Below, piece after piece: positions 54,511 to 63,166 of a stretch of DNA of 64,000 nucleotides. The position numbers were made by a program, and so were the translations under genes. Every line of letters starts with the position of its first letter. Position 1 is the first letter of the stretch. The stretch spans positions 1,116,001 to 1,180,000 of the forward strand of contig NZ_CP004393.1 of NCBI RefSeq assembly GCF_000819565.1. Reading direction: 5' to 3'. This DNA comes from Celeribacter indicus (GTDB lineage Bacteria; Pseudomonadota; Alphaproteobacteria; Rhodobacterales; Rhodobacteraceae). The notes beneath the pieces were generated by a model, which was given only the letters and a program-made list of their open reading frames with translations, was not told the DNA's origin and made no database searches.

Positions 54511-54921
54511 CCGCGGCGGTGCGTTCTGCGGCTGGTCGCGCTGGAGGATCCCCATGCGGAAGGCCGCGCCGATACGATGCGCGAGCGCCGACCATTTCCT
54601 TGCCGTTTCGGGCGCCAGCTCTTCGGCGAGCGTTTCGTCGAACAGGCCGAGCCAGATCGGGAAATGCCCCTCCTTCACGTCGCGCGCCTGAAGATGCACG
54701 CGCTGCGGAAAGCCGTCGTAATTGCGTTCGTGCAGGATCGCATTGCGCCAGAACCGCCCGATCTTGTCCTCATGCGCGGGCCAGTCTCCGACATGGGCGC
54801 CGAAGACCGGGCCGAGCTCCGGGTGCCGGCGCACCTTTGCATAGAAGCGTGCGACGACACGGTCGATCTCTGCGGCGGTGATCTCGAATTTCGGGGGCAG
54901 GGCGCTGCGGCTTTCGGTCAT
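54502..54921 (-). CDS. Group III truncated hemoglobin
   Basis: The 139-residue globin fits group III: VVARFYAKVRRHPELGPVFG at helices A-B/C, HEDKIGRFWRNAILHERNYDGFPQRVHLQ in the E region and FPIWLGLFDETLAEELAPETARKWSALAHRIGAAFRMG carrying the W and H residues of helices F-H. Proximal His is probably that of HRIGAAF or of VKEGHFPIW (latter typical). It may handle oxygen or NO. An inverted repeat upstream (54996-55026) could regulate it. Confidence 0.93.
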   Translation of the reverse strand: MTESRSALPPKFEITAAEIDRVVARFYAKVRRHPELGPVFGAHVGDWPAHEDKIGRFWRNAILHERNYDGFPQRVHLQARDVKEGHFPIWLGLFDETLAEELAPETARKWSALAHRIGAAFRMGILQRDQPQNAPPRLF

Positions 54922-54995
54922 GGGATCTGTCCTTTCGGGGCAGGATGCGTTCTAGCGCATTTCGCGGGAGGCTTCCAGCGCGGCGGCGGGATACC

Positions 54996-55026
54996 TGACT
55001 GTTTTGGTTGTCGAGAAAAACAGTCA
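54996..55026. promoter_or_regulatory. Perfect inverted repeat TGACTGTTTT-N11-AAAACAGTCA
   Basis: Ten-base perfect arms in the 272-base gap between the hemoglobin gene and the small CxxC gene. It ends 27 bases before the -35 box of the promoter at 55053. The size and symmetry fit a dimeric regulator; it may serve both divergent genes. Confidence 0.55.
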
Positions 55027-55052
55027 ACTATTTGATTTTATTTGATAAATGC

Positions 55053-55081
55053 TTGACACCCCCGGTCGCGAGTCCTATATC
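55053..55081 (+). promoter_or_regulatory. Near-consensus sigma-70 promoter for the small CxxC gene
   Basis: -35 TTGACA (55053-55058), 17-base spacer, -10 TATATC (55076-55081). This is one of the two best promoters in the window. Transcription would start near 55088, about 106 bases before the coding start. Confidence 0.7.
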
Positions 55082-55193
55082 GGGATCAGCCAAGGACGAA
55101 GAGCCACCTGCCAGGCCCACGGGGTTCCCAGCGCGGTAGCCATTCATCCCAGCCAGACACATCCAAGTGCAACCGTGACAAGGGAGATGAGCC

Positions 55194-55409
55194 ATGTCCG
55201 AGACAGCCTGCAAGGTCTGCGCCTTCTACGAGGTCAAGGCGACCGCCTCCGACAAGGACGGCGAATGCCGGTTCAACCCGCCTGTCTTTCTGAACGAACA
55301 GGAACACCGCGGCAAATGGCCGGTGGTGGAATCCGAAGACTGGTCGGTCATTTCGAGGAAGACGCCGCCTGATCGAAAGGGGCGGCCCCGTGCCGCCTGT
55401 CGAAGGTGA
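55194..55409 (+). pseudogene. Small CxxC/WCG-type cysteine protein with probable one-base frameshift
   Basis: Starts ATG 55194 after GGGAGAT. As read it encodes 71 residues with Cys6, Cys9 and Cys25 and the segment WPVVESEDWS. If one G is restored between 55344 and 55345, the ending becomes DWCGHFEEDAA followed by TGA at 55370, a 59-residue protein with a fourth cysteine. That ending is what I recall from small Rhodobacterales proteins with CKxC, ECRxNPP and DWCGHF. The present tail (KTPPDRKGRPRAACRR) is arginine-rich and looks unevolved. A sequencing error is possible. The role is unknown; four cysteines suggest metal binding. Confidence 0.65.
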
Positions 55410-55413
55410 TGAG

Positions 55414-55442
55414 AAAAGGGACGCCCCGCGGCGTCCCTTTTT
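55414..55442 (+). terminator. Rho-independent terminator after the small CxxC gene
   Basis: Stem GGGACGCC-CCGC-GGCGTCCC (55418-55437) with eight perfect pairs, extended by AAAA/TTTT pairing and followed by TTTTT. A strong, classical terminator. Confidence 0.9.
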
Positions 55443-55466
55443 CCGTTCCGCCCCTGTTTTGACGGG

Positions 55467-55495
55467 TTTACCGTCCCGCGAGGCGGCCCTATAAG
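55467..55495 (+). promoter_or_regulatory. Probable promoter of ileS
   Basis: -35-like TTTACC (55467-55472), 17-base spacer and -10 TATAAG (55490-55495). It lies right after the terminator of the upstream gene and 142 bases before the ileS start. No T-box or other leader RNA was recognised in between. Confidence 0.5.
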
Positions 55496-55636
55496 CGCAG
55501 GCATGTTCTTTCCGGCCGCGATCATTCGTCGAATTACCGGCCCGGCGCTCTGACGAACGAGCCGCCGGGACAAGGCGCCTGGATCCCCGCGCCGACCTTC
55601 GACAGACAGCCAAATCCTCCCAAGGACCGATCCGAC

Positions 55637-58561
55637 ATGTGTTCCGAAACGACCACGCCCGACTACAAAGACACGCTCAACCTGCCGAAAACCGATTTCC
55701 CGATGCGCGCGGGCCTTCCCAACCGCGAGCCGGGCTGGCTCGACCGCTGGGCGCGGATCGGGATCTACGACCGCCTGCGGGAGAAGGGCAAGGCGGAGGC
55801 GCGGCCTCCCTTCGTGCTGCATGACGGGCCTCCCTATGCCAACGGGCATCTGCATATCGGCCACGCGCTCAACAAGACGATCAAGGACATCATCACGCGC
55901 AGCCATCAGATGATGGGATTCGATGCGCGCTATGTGCCCGGCTGGGACTGCCACGGGTTGCCGATCGAGTGGAAGATCGAGGAGCAATATCGCGCCAGGG
56001 GCCGCAACAAGGACGACGTGCCGGTGGTGGATTTCCGCCAGGAATGCCGTGCCTTCGCGGAGGAATGGGTCGGCATCCAGCGCGAGGAGTTCAAGCGGCT
56101 GGGCGTCTACGGCAACTGGGACGATCCCTATCTCACGATGAATTTCCACGCCGAGGCGGTGATCGCGGAGGAATTCATGAAATTCCTCATGAACGGCACG
56201 CTCTACCAGGGCTCCAAGCCCGTGATGTGGTCGCCGGTGGAGAAAACCGCGCTGGCCGAGGCGGAGATCGAGTATCACGACCACAAGTCGCATACGATCT
56301 GGGTGCCGTTCCGGGTGGTGTCCGGGGCCGGGGGCGATCTCGCCGCCGCCCGTGTCGTCATCTGGACCACGACCCCCTGGACCATCCCCTCGAACAAGGC
56401 CGTCGCCTATAATCCGAAGATCGCCTACGGCCTCTACGAGATCACCGGAACGCCGGAGGAAAGCTGGGTCTCCGTGGGCGACAGATACCTTCTGGCCGAT
56501 GCGCTGGCCGGGGACACGCTGACGAAGGCGCGGCTCGAGGCGGGACAGTGGACGCGGCTGCGCGATGTCTCCGCCGGGGAACTGGCGGAGCTGACGCTCG
56601 CCCATCCCTTCGCCGGGCTCGAGGGCGCGAACGGCTTCTGGGACTACGACGTGCCGATGATCGACGGCGACCATGTCACCGACGATGCCGGCACGGGCTT
56701 CGTGCATACCGCGCCCTCGCACGGGGCGGACGACTATGAATGTTTCGTCAGGCGCAACTGGATTGACCGGATGACGCACAACGTCGGTGAGGAGAGCGAA
56801 TTCCTCCCGCATGTGCCGTTCTTCGCCGGGCTCCAGGTGTTCGACCAGAAGGGCAAGGAAGGCAAGGCCAACACCGCCGTGATCGACAAGCTCGTGGAGG
56901 CGGGCGGCATCATTGCGCGCGGGCGGATCACGCACTCCTATCCGCATTCCTGGCGGTCGAAGGCGCCGGTGATCTTCCGCAACACGCCGCAATGGTTCGC
57001 CGCCGTGGATCGCAAGCTCGACGACGGCATGGGCACCTATGGCGACACGATCCGGGAGCGGGCGCTGACCTCCATCGACAAGCTGGTGAAATGGACGCCG
57101 CCCTCGGGGCGCAACCGGCTCTATTCGATGATCGAGCACCGTCCCGACTGGGTGCTCTCGCGCCAGCGCGCCTGGGGCGTGCCGCTCACCTGCTTCACGA
57201 AGAAGGGCGCGCTGCCGACCGATCCCGATTTCCTCCTGAAGAACGCAGAAGTCAATGCCCGGATCTCCGCCGCCTTCGAGGAGAAGGGCGCGGATGTCTG
57301 GTACGAGGACGGGTTCAAGGACCGCGTTCTCGGCAATGTCGTGAACCCCGACGACTACGAGCAGGTCTTCGACGTGCTCGACGTGTGGTTCGATTCGGGC
57401 TCCACCCATGCCTTCGTGCTGCGCGACCGGGAGGACGGGACGCCGGACGGGATCGCGGATGTCTATCTCGAAGGCACCGACCAGCATCGCGGCTGGTTCC
57501 ATTCCTCGCTGTTGCAGGCCTGCGGCACCAGGGGCCGCGCGCCCTACAGGAATGTGGTGACCCATGGTTTCACGCTCGACGAGAAGGGCATGAAGATGTC
57601 CAAGTCGCTGGGCAACACCATCCTGCCCGAGCAGATCGTCAAGCAATACGGCGCCGACATCCTGCGCCTCTGGGTGGCGCAGACCGATTACACCGCCGAC
57701 CAGCGGATCGGGCCGGAGATCCTGAAGGGCGTGGCCGACAGCTATCGCCGGTTGCGCAACACGATGCGCTTCATGCTCGGGTCCCTGTCGGATTTCACCG
57801 AGGCCGACCGCGTCGAATATGCCGAGATGCCGGAGCTCGAGCGCTGGGTGCTGCACCGCCTCTCCGAGATCGACCAGGAGGTGCGCTCGGGCTACGAGCG
57901 GTTCGATTTCTCCGGCGTGTGGCAGGTCGTCTTCAACTTCGCGACGGTGGACCTGTCGGCCTTCTATTTCGACATCCGCAAGGATGCGCTTTACTGTGAC
58001 GGGGACACCGCGCGCCGCCGCGCCGCGCGCACCGTGCTCGACATCCTGTTCCACCGGCTCACCACCTGGCTCGCGCCGATCCTCGTCTTCACGATGGAGG
58101 AAGTCTGGCTCGAACGCTTTCCCGAGGAGGGCAGCTCCGTCCATCTCGTCGATTTCCCGAAGACGCCGGAAAGCTGGCTCGACGGCGGGCTCGCGGCGAA
58201 ATGGGCGGGCATCCGCAAGGTGCGTCGCGTCGTCACCGCCGCGCTCGAGGTGCAGCGCCGGGACAAGGTGATCGGCGCCTCGCTCGAGGCCGCGCCGGTG
58301 GTGCATGTCGAGGACGAGGCCGTGCTCGAGGCGCTGAAGACCGTGGCCTTCGACGATCTCTGCATCACCTCGCAGATCACCCTGACGGGCGATCCGGTGC
58401 CGATGGAGGCCTTCCGCCTCGCCGGCGAGATCGAGGGGGTCGGCGTCGTCTTCGAGAAGGCCGAGGGCGAGAAATGCGGGCGCTGCTGGAAGATCCTGCC
58501 GGATGTGGGCAGCCATGCCCATCCGGGCGTCTGTGCGCGCTGCGACGCCGCGCTGGGCTGA
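55637..58561 (+). CDS. ileS: Isoleucyl-tRNA synthetase
   Basis: A 974-residue class I synthetase that charges tRNA-Ile. HIGH motif at about residues 73-76 (NGHLHIGHALN) and KMSKS near residue 653 (GMKMSKSLGN). The editing domain lies about residues 200-400 (TTTPWTIPSNKAVAY, DDAGTGFVHTAPSHG). The C-terminal zinc finger is CGRCWKILPDVGSHAHPGVCARC. Bacterial-type length and arrangement. Confidence 0.98.
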   Translation: MCSETTTPDYKDTLNLPKTDFPMRAGLPNREPGWLDRWARIGIYDRLREKGKAEARPPFVLHDGPPYANGHLHIGHALNKTIKDIITRSHQMMGFDARYVPGWDCHGLPIEWKIEEQYRARGRNKDDVPVVDFRQECRAFAEEWVGIQREEFKRLGVYGNWDDPYLTMNFHAEAVIAEEFMKFLMNGTLYQGSKPVMWSPVEKTALAEAEIEYHDHKSHTIWVPFRVVSGAGGDLAAARVVIWTTTPWTIPSNKAVAYNPKIAYGLYEITGTPEESWVSVGDRYLLADALAGDTLTKARLEAGQWTRLRDVSAGELAELTLAHPFAGLEGANGFWDYDVPMIDGDHVTDDAGTGFVHTAPSHGADDYECFVRRNWIDRMTHNVGEESEFLPHVPFFAGLQVFDQKGKEGKANTAVIDKLVEAGGIIARGRITHSYPHSWRSKAPVIFRNTPQWFAAVDRKLDDGMGTYGDTIRERALTSIDKLVKWTPPSGRNRLYSMIEHRPDWVLSRQRAWGVPLTCFTKKGALPTDPDFLLKNAEVNARISAAFEEKGADVWYEDGFKDRVLGNVVNPDDYEQVFDVLDVWFDSGSTHAFVLRDREDGTPDGIADVYLEGTDQHRGWFHSSLLQACGTRGRAPYRNVVTHGFTLDEKGMKMSKSLGNTILPEQIVKQYGADILRLWVAQTDYTADQRIGPEILKGVADSYRRLRNTMRFMLGSLSDFTEADRVEYAEMPELERWVLHRLSEIDQEVRSGYERFDFSGVWQVVFNFATVDLSAFYFDIRKDALYCDGDTARRRAARTVLDILFHRLTTWLAPILVFTMEEVWLERFPEEGSSVHLVDFPKTPESWLDGGLAAKWAGIRKVRRVVTAALEVQRRDKVIGASLEAAPVVHVEDEAVLEALKTVAFDDLCITSQITLTGDPVPMEAFRLAGEIEGVGVVFEKAEGEKCGRCWKILPDVGSHAHPGVCARCDAALG

Positions 58562-58593
58562 GGCGGCCGGCCGGGGGAGGGGCCTTGCCCCTC

Positions 58594-58646
58594 TTGCGCG
58601 CCTCGCGGCGCGCAATTCACCCCAGGATATTTCGGAGCAGATGAAG
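58594..58646. repeat. Possible Rhodobacterales intergenic repeat element
   Basis: The stretch contains CGCGCCTCGCGGCGCG and then TTCACCCCAGGATATTTCGG and GCAGATGAAG. I recall very similar CCCC(A/G)GGATATTT...GATGAAG elements in intergenic regions of many Rhodobacterales genomes. Only this one copy is seen in the window, so the repeat status rests on memory and not on the sequence itself. Confidence 0.35.
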
Positions 58647-58648
58647 GG

Positions 58649-58666
58649 GCGCCCGCGGGCGCTCTT
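58649..58666 (+). terminator. Probable terminator after ileS
   Basis: GCGCCCGCGGGCGC palindrome (58649-58662) followed by TCTTTT, in the gap between convergent ileS and xerC. Confidence 0.55.
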
Positions 58667-58692
58667 TTCGTGCCGATTGCCGGGGCTGTCGC

Positions 58693-59625
58693 TCAGTCGC
58701 CCTTGGCGCGCGGATGGGCGGCCTCGTAGACCTGCATCAGGCGGGCGGTATCGACCGCGGTATAGGCCTGTGTGGTCGAGAGCGAAGCGTGGCCGAGAAG
58801 TTCCTGGATCGCGCGCAGGTCGCCGCCGGCGTTCAGGAGATGCGTCGCGAAGGAATGGCGCATCGCGTGGGGCGTGACGCTCGAGGGCAGGCCGAGCTGC
58901 ATCCGGGCCGTCTCCGTCACCTTCGCGATGAGGCGCGGGTTGAGCGCGCCGCCGCGCTTGCCGCGGAAGAGGGGCGCGGAGGGAGAGAGATCGTGCGGGC
59001 AGAGCCGCGCGTATTCGGCCACGGCGCGGCGGGCGACGGGCAGGACGGGAACGATCCGCTCCTTGTCGCCCTTGCCGGTGATGCGCAGGACCTCGCCCAG
59101 GGGCAGATCCGCGCCGGTGAGCGACAGCGCCTCCGAGATCCGCAGGCCGCAGCCGTAGAGCAGGGTGACCACCGCCGTGTCGCGGGCGGCGATCCAGGGC
59201 TCTTCCGATTGCATCTCCACCGTCGAGAGCATTTCCTGCGCGGCCTCGGCGGAGAGCGGGCGGGGCAGTTTCGCGGTGAATTTCGGAGAGCGGGTGGAGA
59301 GGATCGCGGTGGGATCGAAGCCCTCGCGCTCTGCGAGCCAGCGGGTGAAGGTCTTCACCGCGGAAAGGGCGCGGGCGAGCGAGCGGGGCGCGACGCCGCG
59401 GCCGCGCTCATGGGCCATCCAGGCGCGCATGTCGGTGATGCCGAGTCTGCCGATCCGGGCGGGGCCGAGGCTTTCGCCATGGTGATGTGCGAGGAAGGCG
59501 AGCCATCCGGTCACGTCGCGCCCATAGGCGGCGATCGTATGGGCGGAGGCGGATTTCAGCGCGCGCTCGTGCGACAGCCAGGTCTCGAGCGCGTCGCGCA
59601 TCGCGGCGGAGAGCGCGAGGCTCAT
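58693..59625 (-). CDS. xerC: Tyrosine recombinase XerC
   Basis: A 310-residue site-specific recombinase that resolves chromosome dimers at dif. The N-terminal SAM-like core-binding domain covers about residues 10-95. Catalytic residues are Arg in YGCGLRISEALSL, Lys in TGKGDKER, His/Arg in TPHAMRHSFATHLL, His in LGHASLSTTQAYT and the tyrosine nucleophile in the same segment. The start overlaps the DUF484 stop (ATGA). Confidence 0.95.
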   Translation of the reverse strand: MSLALSAAMRDALETWLSHERALKSASAHTIAAYGRDVTGWLAFLAHHHGESLGPARIGRLGITDMRAWMAHERGRGVAPRSLARALSAVKTFTRWLAEREGFDPTAILSTRSPKFTAKLPRPLSAEAAQEMLSTVEMQSEEPWIAARDTAVVTLLYGCGLRISEALSLTGADLPLGEVLRITGKGDKERIVPVLPVARRAVAEYARLCPHDLSPSAPLFRGKRGGALNPRLIAKVTETARMQLGLPSSVTPHAMRHSFATHLLNAGGDLRAIQELLGHASLSTTQAYTAVDTARLMQVYEAAHPRAKGD

Positions 59626-60344
59626 CCGAGCCAGCGGCGCATCAGCCGTTCGAAGACGCCGGCGAAGAAGACCAGGAGGTCCGTGCCCTGGCTCGGGCGG
59701 AAGAGATGCGGGTCCTCCGCGCCGAGGATGAGAAGGCCGGGGAGGCGGCCGGGACCGAGGTCGAGCTTCATCACCGCCTCGGAGCGCATGAAGTCCGCCT
59801 GCGCACCGTAGATCATGCCGCCGTCGGGCGAGATCTGGCGCAGCGTCACCGGGCGCACCGGAAGGTTGCGGCCAAGGGTGACATAGCCGTCGGCGAAGCC
59901 CGGTTCGGCGGTGACGAGCACTTCGCCCAGCCGCTTGACCGCCGGATCCTCCGCCTCCACCTTCGTCTCGAGGAGCAGGCGGACGGCGTCGACGCGGAGG
60001 ATTTCCGCCACCTCCCCGGAAAGCGTTGCCAGGAAGGCGGTGAAATTCGCCGGTTCGAGCAGCTTGAGCACGGCGCGATGGACCTGGTTGGTGCCCGCGA
60101 GGTTTTCGTAGGCCGCGGCGATGACGCCGCGATGGGTGTCCTCGAGCCGGTCGAGCCGTTCCTCCAGCCGCTCCATCGCGATGCCGCGCAGGTCGACGAC
60201 ATTGGTGCCGGAGGCGCGTTCGTCGGCGGCGATGAGGGCGCGCATCACGTCCTGATCGTCGAGTATCATCTCCGGCGCGGAGATGATCTTCTCGCGCAGC
60301 TCGTCTGCCATGGACGGGATGGCCCGCGGAAACTGGGTGCTCAT
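59622..60344 (-). CDS. DUF484-family (GAF-like) protein
   Basis: A 240-residue protein. The coiled segment RGIAMERLEERLDRLEDTHRGVIAAAYENLAG precedes a GAF-like domain (LPVRPVTLRQISPDGGMIYG and RSEAVMKLDLGPGRLPGLLILGAEDPHLFRPSQGTDLLVFFA). DUF484 genes commonly lie next to xerC in proteobacteria, and the ATGA overlap shows co-translation. The molecular role is unknown. AGAGGCATC precedes ATG 60344. Confidence 0.9.
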   Translation of the reverse strand: MSTQFPRAIPSMADELREKIISAPEMILDDQDVMRALIAADERASGTNVVDLRGIAMERLEERLDRLEDTHRGVIAAAYENLAGTNQVHRAVLKLLEPANFTAFLATLSGEVAEILRVDAVRLLLETKVEAEDPAVKRLGEVLVTAEPGFADGYVTLGRNLPVRPVTLRQISPDGGMIYGAQADFMRSEAVMKLDLGPGRLPGLLILGAEDPHLFRPSQGTDLLVFFAGVFERLMRRWLG

Positions 60345-60459
60345 GATGCCTCTTTGCCTGCGCCGGGTTCTGCCGGTCGTTGGCCCGATAATGCCCGTCA
60401 GGGGCCGGCGTTTCAAGGGGCGGCGGGAGCACGGGCGAAAGCCTGCCGCCCGGCCGGGC

Positions 60460-62241
60460 CTAATCCGCGGTTTCGGCGTCGGCATCGGCATCGGCGGGGG
60501 CGCGATAGGCCTCGGGCACCGTCTCGCCGCGCCAGGCGTTGCTGAAGATCCAGCGCTTGCGCGTCTCGAACTCCGGCACGCCCCCGAGCGCGGCGATCCG
60601 CGCCTCATGTGCGGCGCAGCAGGCCGCGTGCAGCCGGGCGAGCTCGGGGTCGGAGAGCAGCCGGTCGTATTCCGCGCGCACCTCGCCGGCGATCCGGGAC
60701 AGGTCGCTGTCGGTGTAATCATGGTGGTTGCGGGTGCGCCAGTAGCGGTTCGACACGCTCTTGTTGGCGACCACGACATCGCCGCGGTGCATCTTCACGA
60801 GGAAGCATTCGAGCGAGCGCAGCGGGAAGTGGTCGAGCGACACGAGATCGTAGGCGCCGCGGCAGTCCCAGCCGTTCGCGGTCTCGTCCTCGAGAAAGTC
60901 GCGACGGTCCCGCCCGGAGCCGTCGAGCCAGCGCACCGCGCCGAGATCCTCTCTCAGGTCGGGGCGGTGGTTGCGGACCGCGGTGACGCGCGGGCTCAGC
61001 CGGGTGATGCTCTTGACGCCGCGATGGGCCTTCTTCTGTCCGGGGTGGGGGCTCTGGTGGCCGGGAAAGAGTTCGGTCACCCAGCCGCGTTCATAGGCGA
61101 TGCGGTCGTTCGAGCCGTGGTTGAGCTCGGAGATCGAGAGCACGTCGAACTCCCCCGCCGCGTCGAAGAGATCGGCGAGGCGTCCGCCGTCCACGCGCAC
61201 GTTGATGAATTCGTCGACATCCATGGAAATGACGATGTCGGCCTCCCGGAACTGCCGCGTGTGGGGCAGGTAGCGCAGCATCATCGGCTGGAAATTCGCC
61301 GCTTCGGTGGCAAGGGCGGGGTTGGGCATGTGGCGCACGAGACCCATGTCGTCGAGCCGGTCGAGCAGCCTGTCCGACCCGTCGGTGCAGTCATTGGTGA
61401 AGACGAGGAAATCGGTAACGCCGACCACGCGGTGCCAGGCGAGCCATTCGAGGATGAAGGGCCCCTCGTTCTTCATGCAGGTGGGGACGAGCACGCGCGG
61501 GTCCGCGATCGGCCAGCGGCGATAGGCGCGGCGCGGCAGGGCGGCCTCGCTCGGGGCGGCGACGGAGATGTGGTCGAAGCGCCTGACCGAGGAGCCGTGT
61601 GGGCCGTCGGCGGGCAGGAAGCCCTTCTCCCCGAGCCGGTCGACGATCCGGCGCAGCCCGTCCTGGCCATAGACCTTGGGGTGGAGCTCCATCACGATAT
61701 GGCGCAGGCCCGAGAGGTCGGCCTCGTCGAGCAGGCCGAGCTCGCCCCCCTCGATGTCGCAGGACAGCACGGTGGGGCGGAATTCGGCGATGATCCGGTC
61801 CATGCCGGCCGCGGGCACCGTTTCCACCCGCTCGTAGGGGCGCGAGTCGGGCTCCATCGAGCTGGCCCAGAAATTCGCGCGCACATAGAAACTGACCGGA
61901 TCGCCGCTGCGTGCCATGGCGACGCCGTTGCGCAGCTCGGCATTGGTCACGCCGTTCAGCCGCCAGGTCTCGCGGATCATCGGGATGAGGGTGGGATCGG
62001 CCTCGATCGACAGCACCGCCTCGACCCCCGGCACCGCGGCCGCCGCCGCCGAGACGACCCCAACGCCGGCGCCGAGCTCCAGCAGCCGGTCGCCGGGGCG
62101 CAGGATGTCGCGCATCAGCTCGACCTCGCCCTTCTCGTAGGCGCCCTTGCGCATCGGGCGCTCGATCTTCGGCGTGATGATGTCGGGCACGAAGGCGACG
62201 GTGACGCCATGCACCGTCAGCGTGTCTTCATAATCGTACAT
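60460..62241 (-). CDS. Fusion of FkbM-type methyltransferase and family 2-type glycosyltransferase
   Basis: A 593-residue two-domain protein. Residues about 1-235 form an FkbM methyltransferase (RLLELGAGVGVVSAAAAAVPG for SAM binding, LSCDIEGGELGLLDEADLSG). Residues about 245-580 form a glycosyltransferase of the PF13704 type (LVPTCMKNEGPFILEWLAWHRVVGV and the DxD segment ISMDVDEFINVRVD). The tail is a DADADAETAD repeat. It should modify a surface glycan, but no polysaccharide operon is adjacent. Confidence 0.85.
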   Translation of the reverse strand: MYDYEDTLTVHGVTVAFVPDIITPKIERPMRKGAYEKGEVELMRDILRPGDRLLELGAGVGVVSAAAAAVPGVEAVLSIEADPTLIPMIRETWRLNGVTNAELRNGVAMARSGDPVSFYVRANFWASSMEPDSRPYERVETVPAAGMDRIIAEFRPTVLSCDIEGGELGLLDEADLSGLRHIVMELHPKVYGQDGLRRIVDRLGEKGFLPADGPHGSSVRRFDHISVAAPSEAALPRRAYRRWPIADPRVLVPTCMKNEGPFILEWLAWHRVVGVTDFLVFTNDCTDGSDRLLDRLDDMGLVRHMPNPALATEAANFQPMMLRYLPHTRQFREADIVISMDVDEFINVRVDGGRLADLFDAAGEFDVLSISELNHGSNDRIAYERGWVTELFPGHQSPHPGQKKAHRGVKSITRLSPRVTAVRNHRPDLREDLGAVRWLDGSGRDRRDFLEDETANGWDCRGAYDLVSLDHFPLRSLECFLVKMHRGDVVVANKSVSNRYWRTRNHHDYTDSDLSRIAGEVRAEYDRLLSDPELARLHAACCAAHEARIAALGGVPEFETRKRWIFSNAWRGETVPEAYRAPADADADAETAD

Positions 62242-62344
62242 TCGGTCCCCCGCCCGGCTTCGTCCTGTTCCGTGCTCGCCGCGGCAGCCTCACCTATTCC
62301 GGGGGCCATTTCAACGGGGCAGGCGGCAAAACCCGCGCCGCGCG

Positions 62345-62375
62345 AAAGAAAACGCCCCCGTGCGGCACGGGGGCG
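62345..62375 (-). terminator. Rho-independent terminator after the transaldolase gene
   Basis: Stem CGCCCCCGTG-CGG-CACGGGGGCG (62353-62375), ten perfect pairs, followed on the minus strand by TTTTCTTT. It ends the transaldolase transcript. Confidence 0.9.
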
Positions 62376-62410
62376 ACAATCCATTGCGGCGGAGCGGTGC
62401 CGTCGCAGGG

Positions 62411-63064
62411 TCAGACGATCCTGATGCCCGCGTCCTTCGCATCCTTCACGAAGGCGTCGAGGCCCTTGTCGGTGAGCACATGGCTCGCCATCGCGCGGAT
62501 CACGGCGGGGGGCGCGGTGATGACGTCCGCGCCGATCTTCGCGCATTCGGTGATGTGGTTCACGGTGCGGATCGAGGCGGCGAGCACTTCGGTCTCATAG
62601 CCGTAATTGTCGTAGATCGTGCGGATGTCCTCGATCAGGTCGATGCCGTCGAGGTTGATGTCGTCGAGGCGCCCGATGAAGGGGGAGATATAGCTCGCAC
62701 CGGCCTTTGCCGCCAGAAGCGCCTGGTTGGCGGAGAAGCAGAGCGTCACGTTGATCCTGTGGCCTTCGCCCGAAAGCGTCTTGCAGGCGCGGAGCCCGTC
62801 GAGGGTGAGCGGCAGCTTGATCACGACGTTGTCGGCGATCTCGGCGAGCTTGCGGCCTTCGGCGATCATCGCGTCGTAGTCGAGCGCGATCACCTCGGCG
62901 GAGACGGGCCCGTCGACGAGCTCGCAGATTTCCTTCGTCACCTCGAAGATGTCGCGGCCCGATTTCTTGATCAGCGAGGGATTGGTGGTCACGCCATCGA
63001 CGAGATTGAGCTCGTGGAGCTCGCGGATGGCGTCGATATCGGCGGTATCGACAAAGAATTTCAT
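62411..63064 (-). CDS. tal: Transaldolase, short (type 3B / fructose-6-phosphate aldolase-like) form
   Basis: A 217-residue class I aldolase that transfers dihydroxyacetone units in the pentose phosphate pathway. The Schiff-base lysine is Lys83 in [41 protein letters not shown] and [14 protein letters not shown] are conserved. Short form length (about 215) matches TalC/Fsa. GGAGGACTTGCC precedes the start. The divergent priA gene is 102 bases away, an arrangement common in Rhodobacterales. Confidence 0.95.
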   Translation of the reverse strand: MKFFVDTADIDAIRELHELNLVDGVTTNPSLIKKSGRDIFEVTKEICELVDGPVSAEVIALDYDAMIAEGRKLAEIADNVVIKLPLTLDGLRACKTLSGEGHRINVTLCFSANQALLAAKAGASYISPFIGRLDDINLDGIDLIEDIRTIYDNYGYETEVLAASIRTVNHITECAKIGADVITAPPAVIRAMASHVLTDKGLDAFVKDAKDAGIRIV

Positions 63065-63166
63065 GGCAAGTCCTCCTTGGCCAGGTTCGGGGCGGAACTT
63101 AGTGCATGTTAGCGCCATAAGAAAGGGGGTCTGGCGGGGCTCCGGCAAAAGCCGTATTCCGGGATC

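Noticed and set aside
55226..58615. Open frame of 1129 codons opposite ileS
   Set aside because: IleS is unambiguous on the plus strand; the antisense frame shows no family features.
62345..62375. Hairpin as a regulatory site for the FkbM fusion gene
   Set aside because: The perfect stem followed by a T-rich run on the minus strand directly after the transaldolase stop is explained as a terminator.
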